Below are positions 17,301 through 25,640 of a stretch of DNA of 58,794 nucleotides, piece by piece. Origin of the DNA: Niabella drilacis (GTDB taxonomy: Bacteria > Bacteroidota > Bacteroidia > Chitinophagales > Chitinophagaceae); contig NZ_FMZO01000025.1 in NCBI RefSeq assembly GCF_900101395.1, positions 1 to 58,794 on the forward strand. Reading direction: 5' to 3'. A program made the translations under genes and the position numbers. Position 1 is the first letter of the stretch; each line of letters starts with the position of its first letter. The notes under the pieces were generated by a model. The model saw only the letters and a list, made by a program, of their open reading frames with translations. It did no database searches and was not told where the DNA came from.

Positions 17301-17884
17301 TGCAAAATACAGGAAAATCGCTGCTGACCTATGGTTACGAAAGCCGCAAGACAAAGGAATGGTCGCTGAAATACCGGCAGTTTTTTGGCAGCAGCCTGAC
17401 GCTGAACCTGGATGCCCGCAGCGGTATACAGGCCCTGTACTCGGATAATGAGCAATTTGATAACCGCAATTATGAAATTACAAAGAACAGCGCAGCGCCC
17501 TCGCTTTCCCTGATCCGCGGAACCACGTTCCGGGTAACGGCAGGTTATAAATACGAAGTAAAAAAGAACAGGCCGGCTTATGGCGGGGAAAAAGCGGTTT
17601 CCAATGCCTTCACTGCCGAAACGAAGTATAATATTCTTCAGAGCGCTGCATTGACGGCACGTTTTACACTGGATGATCTCAACTATGCGGCCGCTGCTGC
17701 CAATACCACCATCAGTTATATCATGCTGGACGGATTACAGCCGGGGAAAAACTATCTATGGAATGTAATACTGACCAAACGGCTGATGAGTAACCTGGAG
17801 CTCAATATTCAATACGATGGCCGCAAGCCGGGAGCCACAAAAACGGTGAATACGGGAAGGGCTTCGCTGACGGCAATCTTTTAG
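14354..17884 (+). CDS. Large Bacteroidota outer-membrane protein (1176 residues)
   Basis: A signal peptide (SITFFFLFLCMAAGIYG) is followed by a long beta-rich protein. The N-terminal part has NFGNINAQGSFGRQMGFGN and LQLSG-type strands with AAITDNNIPIQPDGNTQQL, then EGNQGPYKLQG and RVFIDGELLQRGEDQDYVIN (about 286-330). The rest is regular amphipathic strands ending in RASLTAIF, as expected of a barrel. The RGxDxDYxIxYxxxxVxFT pattern also occurs in SprA-type proteins, so a giant barrel related in style to the type IX translocon is possible, but it is half the size of SprA. Export function is not shown. Confidence 0.7.
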   Translation: MPKKPIFAELKQPGLHLLRSITFFFLFLCMAAGIYGQEGAASRPLSNLRTRLVPVLEDPVQLDSLSIIPQSFRMEGIDSSAYRLDYVNALLYWLHKPAATHVKVYYRVFSRKLNPVVQRMNFDSLLRNSAPIAPPVAESRGRSALFNFGNINAQGSFGRQMGFGNNQSLVLNSNLNVQLSGMLADSIELQAAITDNNIPIQPDGNTQQLNEFDEVYIRFKKKRWQLNIGDMDLRENRSYFLNFYKRLQGVSFQTASDPLKKTTSNTLVSGSVAKGKFTRNVFQGLEGNQGPYKLQGANNELFFIVLANTERVFIDGELLQRGEDQDYVINYNTAEVSFTPRRMITKDSRIQVEFEYADRNFLNTNVYGMQELNFNNKLKLRVGFFNNSDAKNSSINQVLDNRQKQFLSQIGDSIQNALYPSAVSDTFAAGKVLYARDYIMQDTLIVDSFYRYTTNRDSARYNVSFTDVGFGRGDYVVDNTNANGKVFRYMPPENGRKQGNYAPVIALVTPKKQQVLTLGIDYALTKRTMLKTEVAASTYDVNTFSRLDNGDDKGFAAKVNLTNTAPLNEKNKLQLVSSLDYEVVQARFQPVERLRGVEFTRDWGLPLVTGRVDEHIIRAATGLENEKGNRLQYHFTNYNRSDHYTGFQHAVTQFTQWRNWTFNNDVTATRYSGDQDKGYFLRPVIDISKKIPALDNWSVGARYALERNDSRNKAADTLNATAFSFDTYTFFIKSDEAKQNRYGISFYTREDQYPLYRDLVKGDRSYNLNFKTELLAGKNRQLYFNTTLRKLKVLNSAVSRQQEENTLLSRVEYNMTEFRGFLTGNVLYEAGSGQEQKREYAYLEVPAGTGQYTWIDLNQDSIQQLNEFELAAFSDQARFIRINTPTNQYIKANYNTLNYSLGLNPKLLWNEKTAGGAQRFLSRFNWTSTLQVSRKAQAAGFIELNPFRYALNDTSLIAMSSVLVNTLSFNRLSTVWGLDISNLQNTGKSLLTYGYESRKTKEWSLKYRQFFGSSLTLNLDARSGIQALYSDNEQFDNRNYEITKNSAAPSLSLIRGTTFRVTAGYKYEVKKNRPAYGGEKAVSNAFTAETKYNILQSAALTARFTLDDLNYAAAAANTTISYIMLDGLQPGKNYLWNVILTKRLMSNLELNIQYDGRKPGATKTVNTGRASLTAIF

Positions 17885-17984
17885 CGTGTGCTCCTGTTTG
17901 GTCACTGGCCCCTGACGGGCTTAGGGTTTATGATGGGACAGGTTTTTTGAAGATCGTTCACTGAAAACACTGCTGGCCGCCGGA

Positions 17985-18455
17985 TCAACAGTCCCCGGGC
18001 GGAGCTTCGCTGGATGCTTGTGGAGTGGTTACCGCGGGGGATGGAATATTCCTTTGCGTAAGCAGGAAGAACAGGTCGGCAATGCAAAACCCGATCCAGT
18101 ATAAATAGATACCCAGGTGAAAACGTTCGCCCAGCCACCGGTGCGAAAGCGAATGGCGAAAATCGGAGTACGTTATAAAAAGGCCGCCCAGGAATGCAAA
18201 AAGAAAAGTAAGGAGCAGGAGGATACGTTTGCTTCCTTTGAATTTTTTGTCGATCCCGTAGAGCAGGAGGGCAACCAGGACCAGCAACAGCAGGCATACA
18301 AGCGCTGCCTGCCACCATATTTTAAAGAACCGGTAATTCTTATAAAAAGTATTAACACCAACACGCCCGACTACTGAAATACCGGATGTTAAAATGCCCG
18401 ATAAAAACGCCGTAAGCAGCAGGAGTGCAGATAGGATATAATAGCTCCTTTTCAT
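17985..18455 (-). CDS. Hypothetical protein with four membrane helices
   Basis: 156 residues from ATG 18455 (MKRSYYILSALLLLTAFLSG). Hydrophobic segments lie at about 5-25, 46-68, 76-98 and 112-133, ending in a Pro/Ser-rich tail. No family recognised. An in-frame extension upstream to 18590 lacks membrane-protein character and overlaps the TraB-like gene. Inner-membrane location is inferred. Confidence 0.6.
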   Translation of the reverse strand: MKRSYYILSALLLLTAFLSGILTSGISVVGRVGVNTFYKNYRFFKIWWQAALVCLLLLVLVALLLYGIDKKFKGSKRILLLLTFLFAFLGGLFITYSDFRHSLSHRWLGERFHLGIYLYWIGFCIADLFFLLTQRNIPSPAVTTPQASSEAPPGDC

Positions 18456-18582
18456 GTGTATCTGTATTGTTTTGATGAACCTTATTTGGCAGAGACAAGC
18501 GGTGAAAGGGGCCACCCGTACCCGGTTGAGATTGTTCCTGCTGATCGTTCTGCGTTCTGAAAGCGATAAACCATACTGTATT

Positions 18583-19488
18583 TTAATCAAAAACCGGGGT
18601 TACCGCATAACCCTTTTCTTTTAAAAGCCGGATCAACCCGTTTGGACCTCCAAGATGGCCGGCACCTACGGCAAACAGGGTCGCGCTTTTTTTCATTTTA
18701 CCGGGGAGCAGCTGTGTCCAGTTATCGTTACGTTCTTTGAGCAGGCGGGTCTGCTGTACGGTACTCATAAATGAAGGATCACTCATCAGGCTGGTTAAAC
18801 GGGGAAGGTCCTCTGTTTTGTAAACCTGGACCAGGTCTTTTATAAAATGCGGCGCATCCTTCATACCCTTAAGCGTGCTCAGGAGCTCGTCGATCGTATT
18901 CATCGACCGGATCACCTGTATCTGGAAGTCGACGGACTCCAGGTGGTCGATCTGTAATGAATCGTCCTGTGCCCAATTATAGAGCTCTTTTTCCATCATT
19001 TTTACTTCGGAGGCATCGGAACAATTAAAGCTTTTCAGTGTCAGCACCGAGGTAACCCCAAAGGGCGACATGTAATTCAGTACATCTGGTGTAAGTTGGT
19101 ATGCTTTCAGCAGGCTGTCCAGGGCCCTGCGCTGTGCCGGTGGTGTTTTTTCCAGGATCCCGGGCACGGGCTTCATCAGGTCCATCAGCTGGCTGGTACC
19201 ATCCATTGCAGCAATGTCTGCTTCAAATGTTACCGTATGCACTTTCTTCAGCACCGTTTTTAATTTGGGGGAAATCTCAAAATCCTCCCCGCAAACCAGG
19301 TGCATGGTGCCCAGGAGATAGGACGGGGCCTGTAAATGATTACCGCTGATCTTCCAGAGCAACGATTTTGCCTCCTGCGCGCGTAGGGAAAGGCCTGGCA
19401 GCAGGCAGGCAAAAAAAAGATACAGCGCGATACTGATCTTCAGAAAATAGACGGGTCTGCTTCCCTGCCTCTGGCCCATGTTTGTCAT
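18583..19488 (-). CDS. TraB/GumN family protein
   Basis: 301 residues: signal-like segment (FLKISIALYLFFACLLPGLSLRAQ) then the TraB/GumN domain. Visible are SLLWKISGNHLQAPSYLLGTMHL (the GTxH motif), the central helices with LDSLLKAYQLTPDVL, and the C-terminal AVGAGHLGGPNGLIRLLKEKGY (GxGHL motif). TraB-like domains are predicted metal-dependent proteases/hydrolases; here probably periplasmic or lipid-linked. ATG 19488 is chosen because the terminator of the upstream gene occupies 19508-19534. Confidence 0.88.
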   Translation of the reverse strand: MTNMGQRQGSRPVYFLKISIALYLFFACLLPGLSLRAQEAKSLLWKISGNHLQAPSYLLGTMHLVCGEDFEISPKLKTVLKKVHTVTFEADIAAMDGTSQLMDLMKPVPGILEKTPPAQRRALDSLLKAYQLTPDVLNYMSPFGVTSVLTLKSFNCSDASEVKMMEKELYNWAQDDSLQIDHLESVDFQIQVIRSMNTIDELLSTLKGMKDAPHFIKDLVQVYKTEDLPRLTSLMSDPSFMSTVQQTRLLKERNDNWTQLLPGKMKKSATLFAVGAGHLGGPNGLIRLLKEKGYAVTPVFD

Positions 19489-19507
19489 TAAAAAAACTTT
19501 GTGCATC

Positions 19508-19534
19508 AAAAAAAGCGGCCAGGCTGCGGCCACT
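19508..19534 (-). terminator. Rho-independent terminator of the DUF6515 gene
   Basis: On the minus strand AGTGGCC pairs with GGCCGCT around loop GCAGCCT (one G-T pair), followed by T residues. It lies 25 bp after the DUF6515 stop. Confidence 0.8.
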
Positions 19535-19558
19535 TTTTCTGTGCTATCCTTAAATGTA

Positions 19559-20368
19559 TTATTTTGACTGTACTACCTCGTATACTGTTTTGCCATCAAC
19601 AGTAACCTCTTTATAATAAGTGCCTGCGGGAGAGCGGAACCGGCTTTTGCCATCAACTGTTACCCTGGTGGAGTTTCTGGGCAGCTGATCAAACTGGTCT
19701 CCTGCCTGGGGCCGGGTATCATAAACGGCATCGCTGGTATCCGTGTTATGGGGGTTTTGTTCCGCCGGTTCGCTGCTGTTCTGTTCATCACCCCGGTTAT
19801 CATCCATGTAGCCCCGGTCGTCACTATAAGGCTGTGCTCCTGCTTCTTCGGTGTCCAGTGTCCCGTTTCGTCCAACTACCACGTATACCCGCTCTCCATC
19901 CTCATCAACATCCGGACGGTAATATGTACCGTTGTACTCGTAGTAGGTATTCCCGTCAATTTTGCGCATACGAGCCCCCCTGGGCAGGCGTGGGGATGTG
20001 GATCCCAGGGGAGGGGCCACTACTTCATAGCCACCTTTTTCCCGCTGAACAAAATATAGATCATTGCGGTAATAGTAGGGGACGCCACCATAATAAACCC
20101 TGCGTGCTCCCGGCGGCAATGTGTAAATAGTAGCGCCAATAGGGGGCAGGGCAATGCCTACGGAGACGCCTATATTCGGACCATATCCATAGCGGTAATA
20201 GGGGGCTGGCCAGCCCACAACACCGCCGATACCGATCGAAACCCTTGGCGCCCGGTGATAGGAGTAAACCCGGTGCGGATAGCGCCGGTATTGCGCAGAA
20301 CTATCCAAAGCCAAAAAAAGGCTGGCTCCCAGCAGGAACATTCCCAGTTTTATAAAATTTTTACTCAT
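19559..20368 (-). CDS. DUF6515-like secreted protein
   Basis: 269 residues with signal peptide (MSKNFIKLGMFLLGASLFLALDSSAQ), then a Tyr/Pro/Gly-rich region (RVYSYHRAPR, IGIGGVVGWPAPYYRYGYG), then repeated short units of the form GxxYYxxNxxYYxxxxxGYxVVxPP. C-terminal units are TRVTVDGKSRFRSPAGTYYK and EVTVDGKTVYEVV. The unit G-x-Y-Y-x-x-x-Y-x-x repeated along the chain matches the DUF6515 family of Bacteroidota envelope proteins of unknown role. First of a run of minus-strand genes for small secreted Tyr-rich proteins. Confidence 0.75.
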   Translation of the reverse strand: MSKNFIKLGMFLLGASLFLALDSSAQYRRYPHRVYSYHRAPRVSIGIGGVVGWPAPYYRYGYGPNIGVSVGIALPPIGATIYTLPPGARRVYYGGVPYYYRNDLYFVQREKGGYEVVAPPLGSTSPRLPRGARMRKIDGNTYYEYNGTYYRPDVDEDGERVYVVVGRNGTLDTEEAGAQPYSDDRGYMDDNRGDEQNSSEPAEQNPHNTDTSDAVYDTRPQAGDQFDQLPRNSTRVTVDGKSRFRSPAGTYYKEVTVDGKTVYEVVQSK

Positions 20369-20471
20369 TCTTTTTTTTGTTATATTTATTGGACGATAAA
20401 AAACGGAGAAATGGTGGCAGCCGGAAGCCGTGTTTTGTAAAAAAAATGCTAAAAAAAACCTTAAAGAATTT

Positions 20472-20954
20472 ATGCGATCCAGCGCAACAACAGTAGCCAG
20501 CTACCTGAAGGAAATACCCGCAGCGTGGCTGCCTGCAATGCAAAAACTGCGGACTGTGATCCTGGAACACCTGCCGGAAGGCTATGAAGAAGTGATGAGC
20601 TATGGTATGATCGGTTATGTGGTGCCGCACCGCCTTTATCCTCCGGGATACCATTGCAGCCCGGAGCTGCCATTGCCTTTTATGAACATTGCTTCTCAAA
20701 AAAGCGGTATTGCACTTTATCATATGGGTTTATATGCAGATACCGGCCTGATGGAATGGTTCCTGAACGCGTACCGGGAGGTTTCGGTAAAAAAACCGGA
20801 TGTGGGCAAAAGCTGTATCCGTTTCAGCAAGCCGGAGCTCATTCCTTTTGACCTGATCGGGAAACTATCGGAACGGGTTTCGGTACCGGACTGGATCGGC
20901 CTCTATGAACGGAGTTTCGTTCCCAATAAAAACCGCAGGTCTTCCGGAAAATGA
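20472..20954 (+). CDS. DUF1801 domain protein
   Basis: 160 residues from ATG 20472 (MRSSATTVASYLKEIPAAW). The DUF1801 pattern is visible in LPEGYEEVMSYGMIGYVVPHRLYPPGYH, PFMNIASQKSGIALYHMGLY and KSCIRFSKPELIPFDLIGKL. These YdhG/YjhX-like proteins have a small alpha/beta fold and are of uncertain function, sometimes called iron chaperones. It is the only plus-strand gene in the secreted-protein cluster and splits DUF6515 from the other members. Upstream in-frame start at 20430 is less likely. Confidence 0.85.
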   Translation: MRSSATTVASYLKEIPAAWLPAMQKLRTVILEHLPEGYEEVMSYGMIGYVVPHRLYPPGYHCSPELPLPFMNIASQKSGIALYHMGLYADTGLMEWFLNAYREVSVKKPDVGKSCIRFSKPELIPFDLIGKLSERVSVPDWIGLYERSFVPNKNRRSSGK

Positions 20955-20986
20955 CCTGCGGCTTCAGCTACATCTGTCTGCATTGC

Positions 20987-21544
20987 CTATCTCCTGGAAG
21001 ACCGGCTGTTATTACTTGAGGACCGGCTGTTATTGCTGCCAGACCGGCCCTGGCTGGAATTGCCTCTTGGCGCCTGCTGAACGCTTCTTGATGGAGGGGG
21101 ACTGTAAGAACGCTGTGGCGGGGTATTCCTTGACCGTACCTCATTGGAACGGCTATTGGTACCGGACCGGTTGTTAGTAACCGGAACCCGGCTTCTGCTA
21201 TTGTTTTGCTGGCGATAATACTCGGCGTTGTTCCGGTTGTTATTGACCCGGTAGCGATCCCTGCTGTTGCTGTATGTCTTTCTCCGGTCATCATATCTCC
21301 TGCGGTCATATTTCCGGTCGTACCGTTTATTCCGGTAGTAGCGGTTATTGTAGTAACCGCCATTGCCGTAATAGCCATAATAGCCGGGGGAGTAATAGTA
21401 GTTGGGATAATAGCCATAGTATCCGTCGTCATAATACCTGCCGGAGGGATAGTAAGTGTCTGCACAGGAGCTCAGCCCTGCCACAAGGGCAATCAGGACG
21501 CCGGCAACCAGCAGACGGGTTTTATTAATGAGTGGAAATTTCAT
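20987..21544 (-). CDS. Tyr/Asn/Arg/Ser-rich lipoprotein
   Basis: 185 residues. Lipoprotein signal with lipobox GLSSC (Cys27), then a Tyr/Gly-rich stretch (YYPSGRYYDDGYYGYY ...), an Arg/Asp/Tyr part, and a low-complexity C-terminus of Asn, Ser, Arg and Pro. Probably an extended, disordered surface or periplasmic protein. The head AGLSSC-x3-YYPS-x2-YYD is shared with the next gene upstream (21570-21803), which marks them as paralogues. The opposite frames are also open because of codon periodicity; the signal peptide decides for this one. Confidence 0.7.
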   Translation of the reverse strand: MKFPLINKTRLLVAGVLIALVAGLSSCADTYYPSGRYYDDGYYGYYPNYYYSPGYYGYYGNGGYYNNRYYRNKRYDRKYDRRRYDDRRKTYSNSRDRYRVNNNRNNAEYYRQQNNSRSRVPVTNNRSGTNSRSNEVRSRNTPPQRSYSPPPSRSVQQAPRGNSSQGRSGSNNSRSSSNNSRSSRR

Positions 21545-21569
21545 GATGTCTATTTTGCGTTATAAAATA

Positions 21570-21803
21570 TTAATACCTGTAATAACGTTTATTATGTCCC
21601 GGTGCAAAGTCCCGGGCTGATTTTGCGCCATAGTATTTTTTTGCCTGGCCGGGGGGCATGCGCCGGTAGTGTTGCCCGCGATCATAATAGCCATAGGACG
21701 GATAATAAACCTCTGTACAGGAACTAAGCCCGGCCACTGTCAGCAGCGCTATCATCCATATCACCAGCCGGGATTTATTCAATTTTAAAGTCAACGTATT
21801 CAT
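21570..21803 (-). CDS. Small Tyr-rich lipoprotein with PPGQAKKYYG motif
   Basis: 77 residues from ATG 21803. Lipobox GLSSC (Cys29), then TEVYYPSYGYYDRGQHYRR and the motif MPPGQAKKYYGAKSARDFAP. The head matches the neighbouring lipoprotein at 20987-21544, while the PPGQAKKYY tail matches the protein at 21913-22212. PPGQAKK-type tails are common in small Bacteroidota envelope proteins of unknown function. A longer frame from 21851 would spoil the signal peptide. Confidence 0.75.
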   Translation of the reverse strand: MNTLTLKLNKSRLVIWMIALLTVAGLSSCTEVYYPSYGYYDRGQHYRRMPPGQAKKYYGAKSARDFAPGHNKRYYRY

Positions 21804-21912
21804 ACTGTTTTTTTTAACGGTTAGGAAAACAAACTTTATACCAACAGTCAAGCCACCTGGAAAGGTGGCGACTGTAAAACCAATTTAAACCTTATGAATC
21901 ATACACTTATCC

Positions 21913-22212
21913 TTAGTAATAATGTACGCGTTTGTGATGCTTGTGATGCCGGTAATATTTTTTCGCTTGCCCCGGAGGCAGGTGGCGATGATGCCGGTAA
22001 CGGTAGTGCTGCCTGTAGGCCGGGGGGTAAGACCTGCCGGTGTTATAGTACCGGGTGCGGTGTACGACGGGGTAATATACCACAGCCGCAGGCCGGTAGC
22101 TTTTTTTATAATATTTGCTGGATTTTTTTTCGTACCGGTAATGCTGGGCTTCTGATTTTGAAACACCCGCTATCAGCAGTACGAACGCCAATAAGATCAG
22201 TTTCACTTTCAT
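21913..22212 (-). CDS. Small secreted basic His/Tyr-rich protein with PPGQAKKYY motif
   Basis: 99 residues with a signal peptide (MKVKLILLAFVLLIAGVSKSEAQ), no lipobox. The mature part is strongly basic and rich in Tyr, His and Arg (YRYRHHRHLPPGQAKKYYRH), with a His-rich end (HKHHKRVHYY) that could bind metal ions. It shares LPPGQAKKYY with the gene at 21570-21803. Function unknown; probably periplasmic or surface. Confidence 0.75.
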   Translation of the reverse strand: MKVKLILLAFVLLIAGVSKSEAQHYRYEKKSSKYYKKSYRPAAVVYYPVVHRTRYYNTGRSYPPAYRQHYRYRHHRHLPPGQAKKYYRHHKHHKRVHYY

Positions 22213-22308
22213 AATAGTTGTACTTAGGGATTAATGATTAAAAATGTCTTCAACTATATGACGCTAATGTGATGCTAACGGCTGTTAACGAAAGTTAAAT
22301 GTTTTGAA

Positions 22309-24111
22309 CTAATGATAAGACTGTGCTATGCGGGCAATATTAAGGCTGCGCGCAGAGGCATTGAATATTTCGCGATAGGTTCCGTTAAGGGCAACGAGCT
22401 GCTCGTGGGTGCCGCTTTCTACTACGTGTCCCTGTTTTAATACATAGATCGTGTCGGCATCAACGATCTGGGAAATAGAGTGGGAAATGATCACTACTGT
22501 TCTGTTTTGTTTGATCGCGTCCAGGCTGTTCTTGATCTGTTCGGTAGCAATGGCATCCAGGCTTGCGGTGGGCTCATCCAAAAAGATTACAGGCGGGTCT
22601 TTCAGAAACAGCCGGGCAATGGCAATGCGCTGTTGCTGGCCGCCGCTCAGCGACTGGGCATCACTTGCGTATTGCTGCGGCAGCTCCATGATCTGGTCGT
22701 GCAGGCTGGCTTTTTTTGCGGCGGCGATGATCGCCTCCTTTGTGGCGTCCATTTTTCCATAGCGGATATTGTCTTCAATGGACCCCTTGAAGATATGATT
22801 CTTTTGTAACACCAGCCCGATCTCGCTTCTCAGTACCTGGTTGTTATAGGCATTCAGATCGATCCCGTCCAGGACAATGTTGCCGTTGTCGGGAACATAG
22901 AACTTATTGAGCAGGTTGAGAATGGTACTTTTTCCTGCCCCGCTCAGTCCCACCAGCGCTGTGGTCTTTCCGCCCTCAATTTTCAATGAAACGTTGTGCA
23001 GGGCTTTGGTACCATTGGGATAGGTAAAGTTTACCTGCCGCATTTCAAAGTTGCCCTTTACCACTTCTTCTTTATAAGAACCGGATTGTTCGGTGGCTTC
23101 CTCCGCATCCAGTATCTGGAAATAAGCCTCGGCATAAATGAATGCATCGTTTACCTCATCATAAATACGGTGCAGCTGGCGGATGGGGGCCGATACGTTA
23201 TTGAAGAGCATAATATGCAGCATAATGGCACCGATGCTGATCTGGTGACCCAGTACCAGGTAGGTAGTAAGGATAATAATGAGTACCACGCCGATCTGCT
23301 CAATAAAAGACTTGATGCCGTCATAACGGAAATTGGTTTTGCGGGTATAAAGCTGGTCCTGTGTGAGCTGGTCCTGTATCTCGAGCTGTTTTTTTTCTTC
23401 ATAGGTTTCCCGCACAAAGCTCTTGATCACGGTGATGGACTCAATAAGGTTCAGCAGCCCATTGTTCTTGTTTTCCCTTCCCCGCCGCAGTTGCCGGCGT
23501 ACGCCCTGCAGCTTTTGCGCCTGCCGGCTGCTTACATAAAAGTATGCGGGCAGGATCACCGTGGCTACCAGTCCTACTTTTACATTGGCCAGGTACATGA
23601 TCACCAGGGCGAGGATGGCATTGGAAAACAGGGGAAGGATATCAATAAAGAAGTTTTGTACCAGCCGGGTCAGGCTTTCCACACCGCGGTCGATCCTTGT
23701 CTGCAGGCGGCCGGACTGGTTTTCCGGGGCGGCATAAAAGGACATGCCATAGCCGAGGATCTTTTTGATGGCTGCTTCTGAAAGCAGGTTGCTGACATTG
23801 ATCCGGATCTTTTCGCCATAAAATTTCTGTCCGAACTGGATGAAAATATTTACGATTTCTTTGGTGAAAAGGATGATGGAAATATAGAGCAGGAGCCGCA
23901 GCCCTTCCTGCATCGGATCGGGTTTTTGCAGCAGCAGGTCTACATGATCAACGGTATACTTCAGGATAAGCGGGTTTACCTGTGCCGCAAGTGACCCGAT
24001 GAGGGTAAGTGCCAGTGTACCAAAGATCATGGTACGGTAGGGCCTTACAAAGGGCCAGAGCTGTTTTACAATATTGGCGAGATTGAGCGTTTTTGTAAAG
24101 GGTTTGGACAT
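22309..24111 (-). CDS. ABC exporter (fused membrane and ATPase domains)
   Basis: 600 residues from ATG 24111 ([19 protein letters not shown]). An N-terminal type-1 exporter domain with about six helices (first at [20 protein letters not shown]) is followed by an ATPase domain. Walker A is [10 protein letters not shown]-loop [20 protein letters not shown], signature [16 protein letters not shown], Walker [14 protein letters not shown]-loop ISHSI. It acts as a homo- or heterodimer in the inner membrane; substrate (lipid, peptide or drug) is not readable. Upstream 28 in-frame residues lack signal or family sense. A single gene. Confidence 0.92.
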   Translation of the reverse strand: MSKPFTKTLNLANIVKQLWPFVRPYRTMIFGTLALTLIGSLAAQVNPLILKYTVDHVDLLLQKPDPMQEGLRLLLYISIILFTKEIVNIFIQFGQKFYGEKIRINVSNLLSEAAIKKILGYGMSFYAAPENQSGRLQTRIDRGVESLTRLVQNFFIDILPLFSNAILALVIMYLANVKVGLVATVILPAYFYVSSRQAQKLQGVRRQLRRGRENKNNGLLNLIESITVIKSFVRETYEEKKQLEIQDQLTQDQLYTRKTNFRYDGIKSFIEQIGVVLIIILTTYLVLGHQISIGAIMLHIMLFNNVSAPIRQLHRIYDEVNDAFIYAEAYFQILDAEEATEQSGSYKEEVVKGNFEMRQVNFTYPNGTKALHNVSLKIEGGKTTALVGLSGAGKSTILNLLNKFYVPDNGNIVLDGIDLNAYNNQVLRSEIGLVLQKNHIFKGSIEDNIRYGKMDATKEAIIAAAKKASLHDQIMELPQQYASDAQSLSGGQQQRIAIARLFLKDPPVIFLDEPTASLDAIATEQIKNSLDAIKQNRTVVIISHSISQIVDADTIYVLKQGHVVESGTHEQLVALNGTYREIFNASARSLNIARIAQSYH

Positions 24112-24213
24112 AGAATAGTAAATAGGCAATAGTGAATTGTGAATGGGATGAACCCTGTGCCACAGTTGAACGGAGCGTCGCAAGATCGCCGCCACCTGTG
24201 CTGCTGCTGGTTC

Positions 24214-24251
24214 AAAAAAAAACCGGTTTACCGTTATGCACGGCGAACCGG
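24214..24251 (-). terminator. Rho-independent terminator of the thiolase gene
   Basis: Minus strand: CCGGTT/AACCGG outer stem and CCG/CGG inner stem, then nine T residues. It lies just after the thiolase stop. Confidence 0.85.
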
Positions 24252-24271
24252 ACTTTTAGACGATAAAAAAA

Positions 24272-25447
24272 TTAAAAACGTTCGATGATACCGGCAATTC
24301 CCTGTCCGCCACCCACACAGGCAGTAACCATACCGTATTTTTTGTTCAGGCGTTTCAGGTCTCCAAGTACCTGGATGGTGAGTTTACAGCCGGTGCAGCC
24401 CAGGGGATGTCCCAGCGCAATAGCACCTCCGTTGATGTTAACGATATCAGGATTCAAACCCGTTTCCCGGATCACGGCCAGGGATTGTGCGCCAAAGGCC
24501 TCGTTTAATTCGATCAGGTCAATATCGCCCAGGGAAAGGCCTGCGCGGCCCAATGCTTTTGGGATGGCTGCTACCGGCCCGATGCCCATAATGCGCGGAT
24601 GTACCCCGGCCACAGCGCTGGCTACCAGCCTGCCGATGGGCTGCAACTGCAGTTCCTGCATCATTTTTTCACCCATCACGATTACAAAGGCGGCCCCGTC
24701 GCTGGTTTGCGAAGAATTGCCGGCGGTAACTACCCCATTGGCGGCAAAAACCGGCTTTAATTTCTGTAAGGCTTCCATGGAAGTATCTGCGCGGGGGCCT
24801 TCGTCCGTATCAACCACAAATTTCTTTACCTGCCGTTTCCCCCGGGTATCTACAAATACTTCTTCTACTTCTATGGGGAGGATACCCTCTTTAAAATACC
24901 CGTTCTGTATGGCGTGAATGGCTTTTTGGTGGGAGTGATAGCTGAAGGCATCTGCATCTTCCCGGGAGATGTTGAACTCTTTGGAAACGGCTTCGGCGGT
25001 TAAACCCATATTAAGGTAATAGTCCGGGTCATCGCTGGCAATGGAGTAGGAGGGAACGGTTTTCCATCCGGATGCGGGTACCATGCTCATGCTTTCAGTA
25101 CCACCGGCAATAATGCAATCGGCCTGGCCGGTGCGGATCTTGGCAGTGGCCATAGCAATGGTTTCCAGGCCGGAGGCGCAGTACCGGTTGATGGTGGCAC
25201 CGGGCACTTCAATACCCAGGGCCCGGGCCGAGATAATGCGTCCTACCTGCAGCCCCTGTTCAGCCTCCGGTACGGCATTACCTACCAGGACATCATCCAC
25301 CCGGGCGGGCTCCAGCTGTGGAACCGAGGCCATTAATCCTTTGATTACGGTAATGGCCAGGTCATCGGGACGGTAAAAGCGGAACCCGCCTCTTTTGGCT
25401 TTACCTACTGCGGTCCTGTAACCGGCAACGATATATGCTTCCTGCAT
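24272..25447 (-). CDS. Acetyl-CoA acyltransferase (thiolase)
   Basis: 391 residues of the thiolase family. The nucleophilic cysteine is C90 in INRYCASGLETIA; the C-terminal catalytic set is NINGGAIALGHPLGCTG (His) and ACVGGGQGIAGI (second Cys). It either cleaves 3-ketoacyl-CoA (beta-oxidation) or condenses acetyl-CoA. The closeness to FadA/FadI-type sequences favours fatty-acid degradation, but no fadB partner is adjacent. Candidate -7 box TATATTTG (25499-25506) upstream and a terminator downstream make it a single gene. Confidence 0.92.
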   Translation of the reverse strand: MQEAYIVAGYRTAVGKAKRGGFRFYRPDDLAITVIKGLMASVPQLEPARVDDVLVGNAVPEAEQGLQVGRIISARALGIEVPGATINRYCASGLETIAMATAKIRTGQADCIIAGGTESMSMVPASGWKTVPSYSIASDDPDYYLNMGLTAEAVSKEFNISREDADAFSYHSHQKAIHAIQNGYFKEGILPIEVEEVFVDTRGKRQVKKFVVDTDEGPRADTSMEALQKLKPVFAANGVVTAGNSSQTSDGAAFVIVMGEKMMQELQLQPIGRLVASAVAGVHPRIMGIGPVAAIPKALGRAGLSLGDIDLIELNEAFGAQSLAVIRETGLNPDIVNINGGAIALGHPLGCTGCKLTIQVLGDLKRLNKKYGMVTACVGGGQGIAGIIERF

Positions 25448-25498
25448 AGTGCGTGATTTTATCGTGTTGAAAATGGTTGTTTATGCAACTTTCTTCAT

Positions 25499-25506
25499 CA
25501 AATATA
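25499..25506 (-). promoter_or_regulatory. Candidate -7 promoter element of the thiolase gene
   Basis: Minus-strand TATATTTG matches TAnnTTTG and gives a leader of about 45 nt before the thiolase ATG at 25447. Confidence 0.45.
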
Positions 25507-25640
25507 ATTATTTTTTCTGAACAGTAACCTTGCTGTTATGCACAGTTATGTGCAGGGATGTCCTGTTTTTTGCTTTTTTTTTTGAGATTTTGCGACTTTT
25601 TGCTGTTTTCTTATTTATCTTTAGGAATAAATTAACGGTT

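Noticed and set aside
20968-21465. Thr/Ile/Met-rich frame on the same strand as the Tyr-rich lipoprotein
   Set aside because: A codon-periodicity shadow; the lipoprotein frame has a signal peptide and lipobox.
21206-21565. Val/Ile-rich plus-strand frame that mimics a membrane protein
   Set aside because: It is antisense to the Tyr-codon-rich lipoprotein and arises from its composition.
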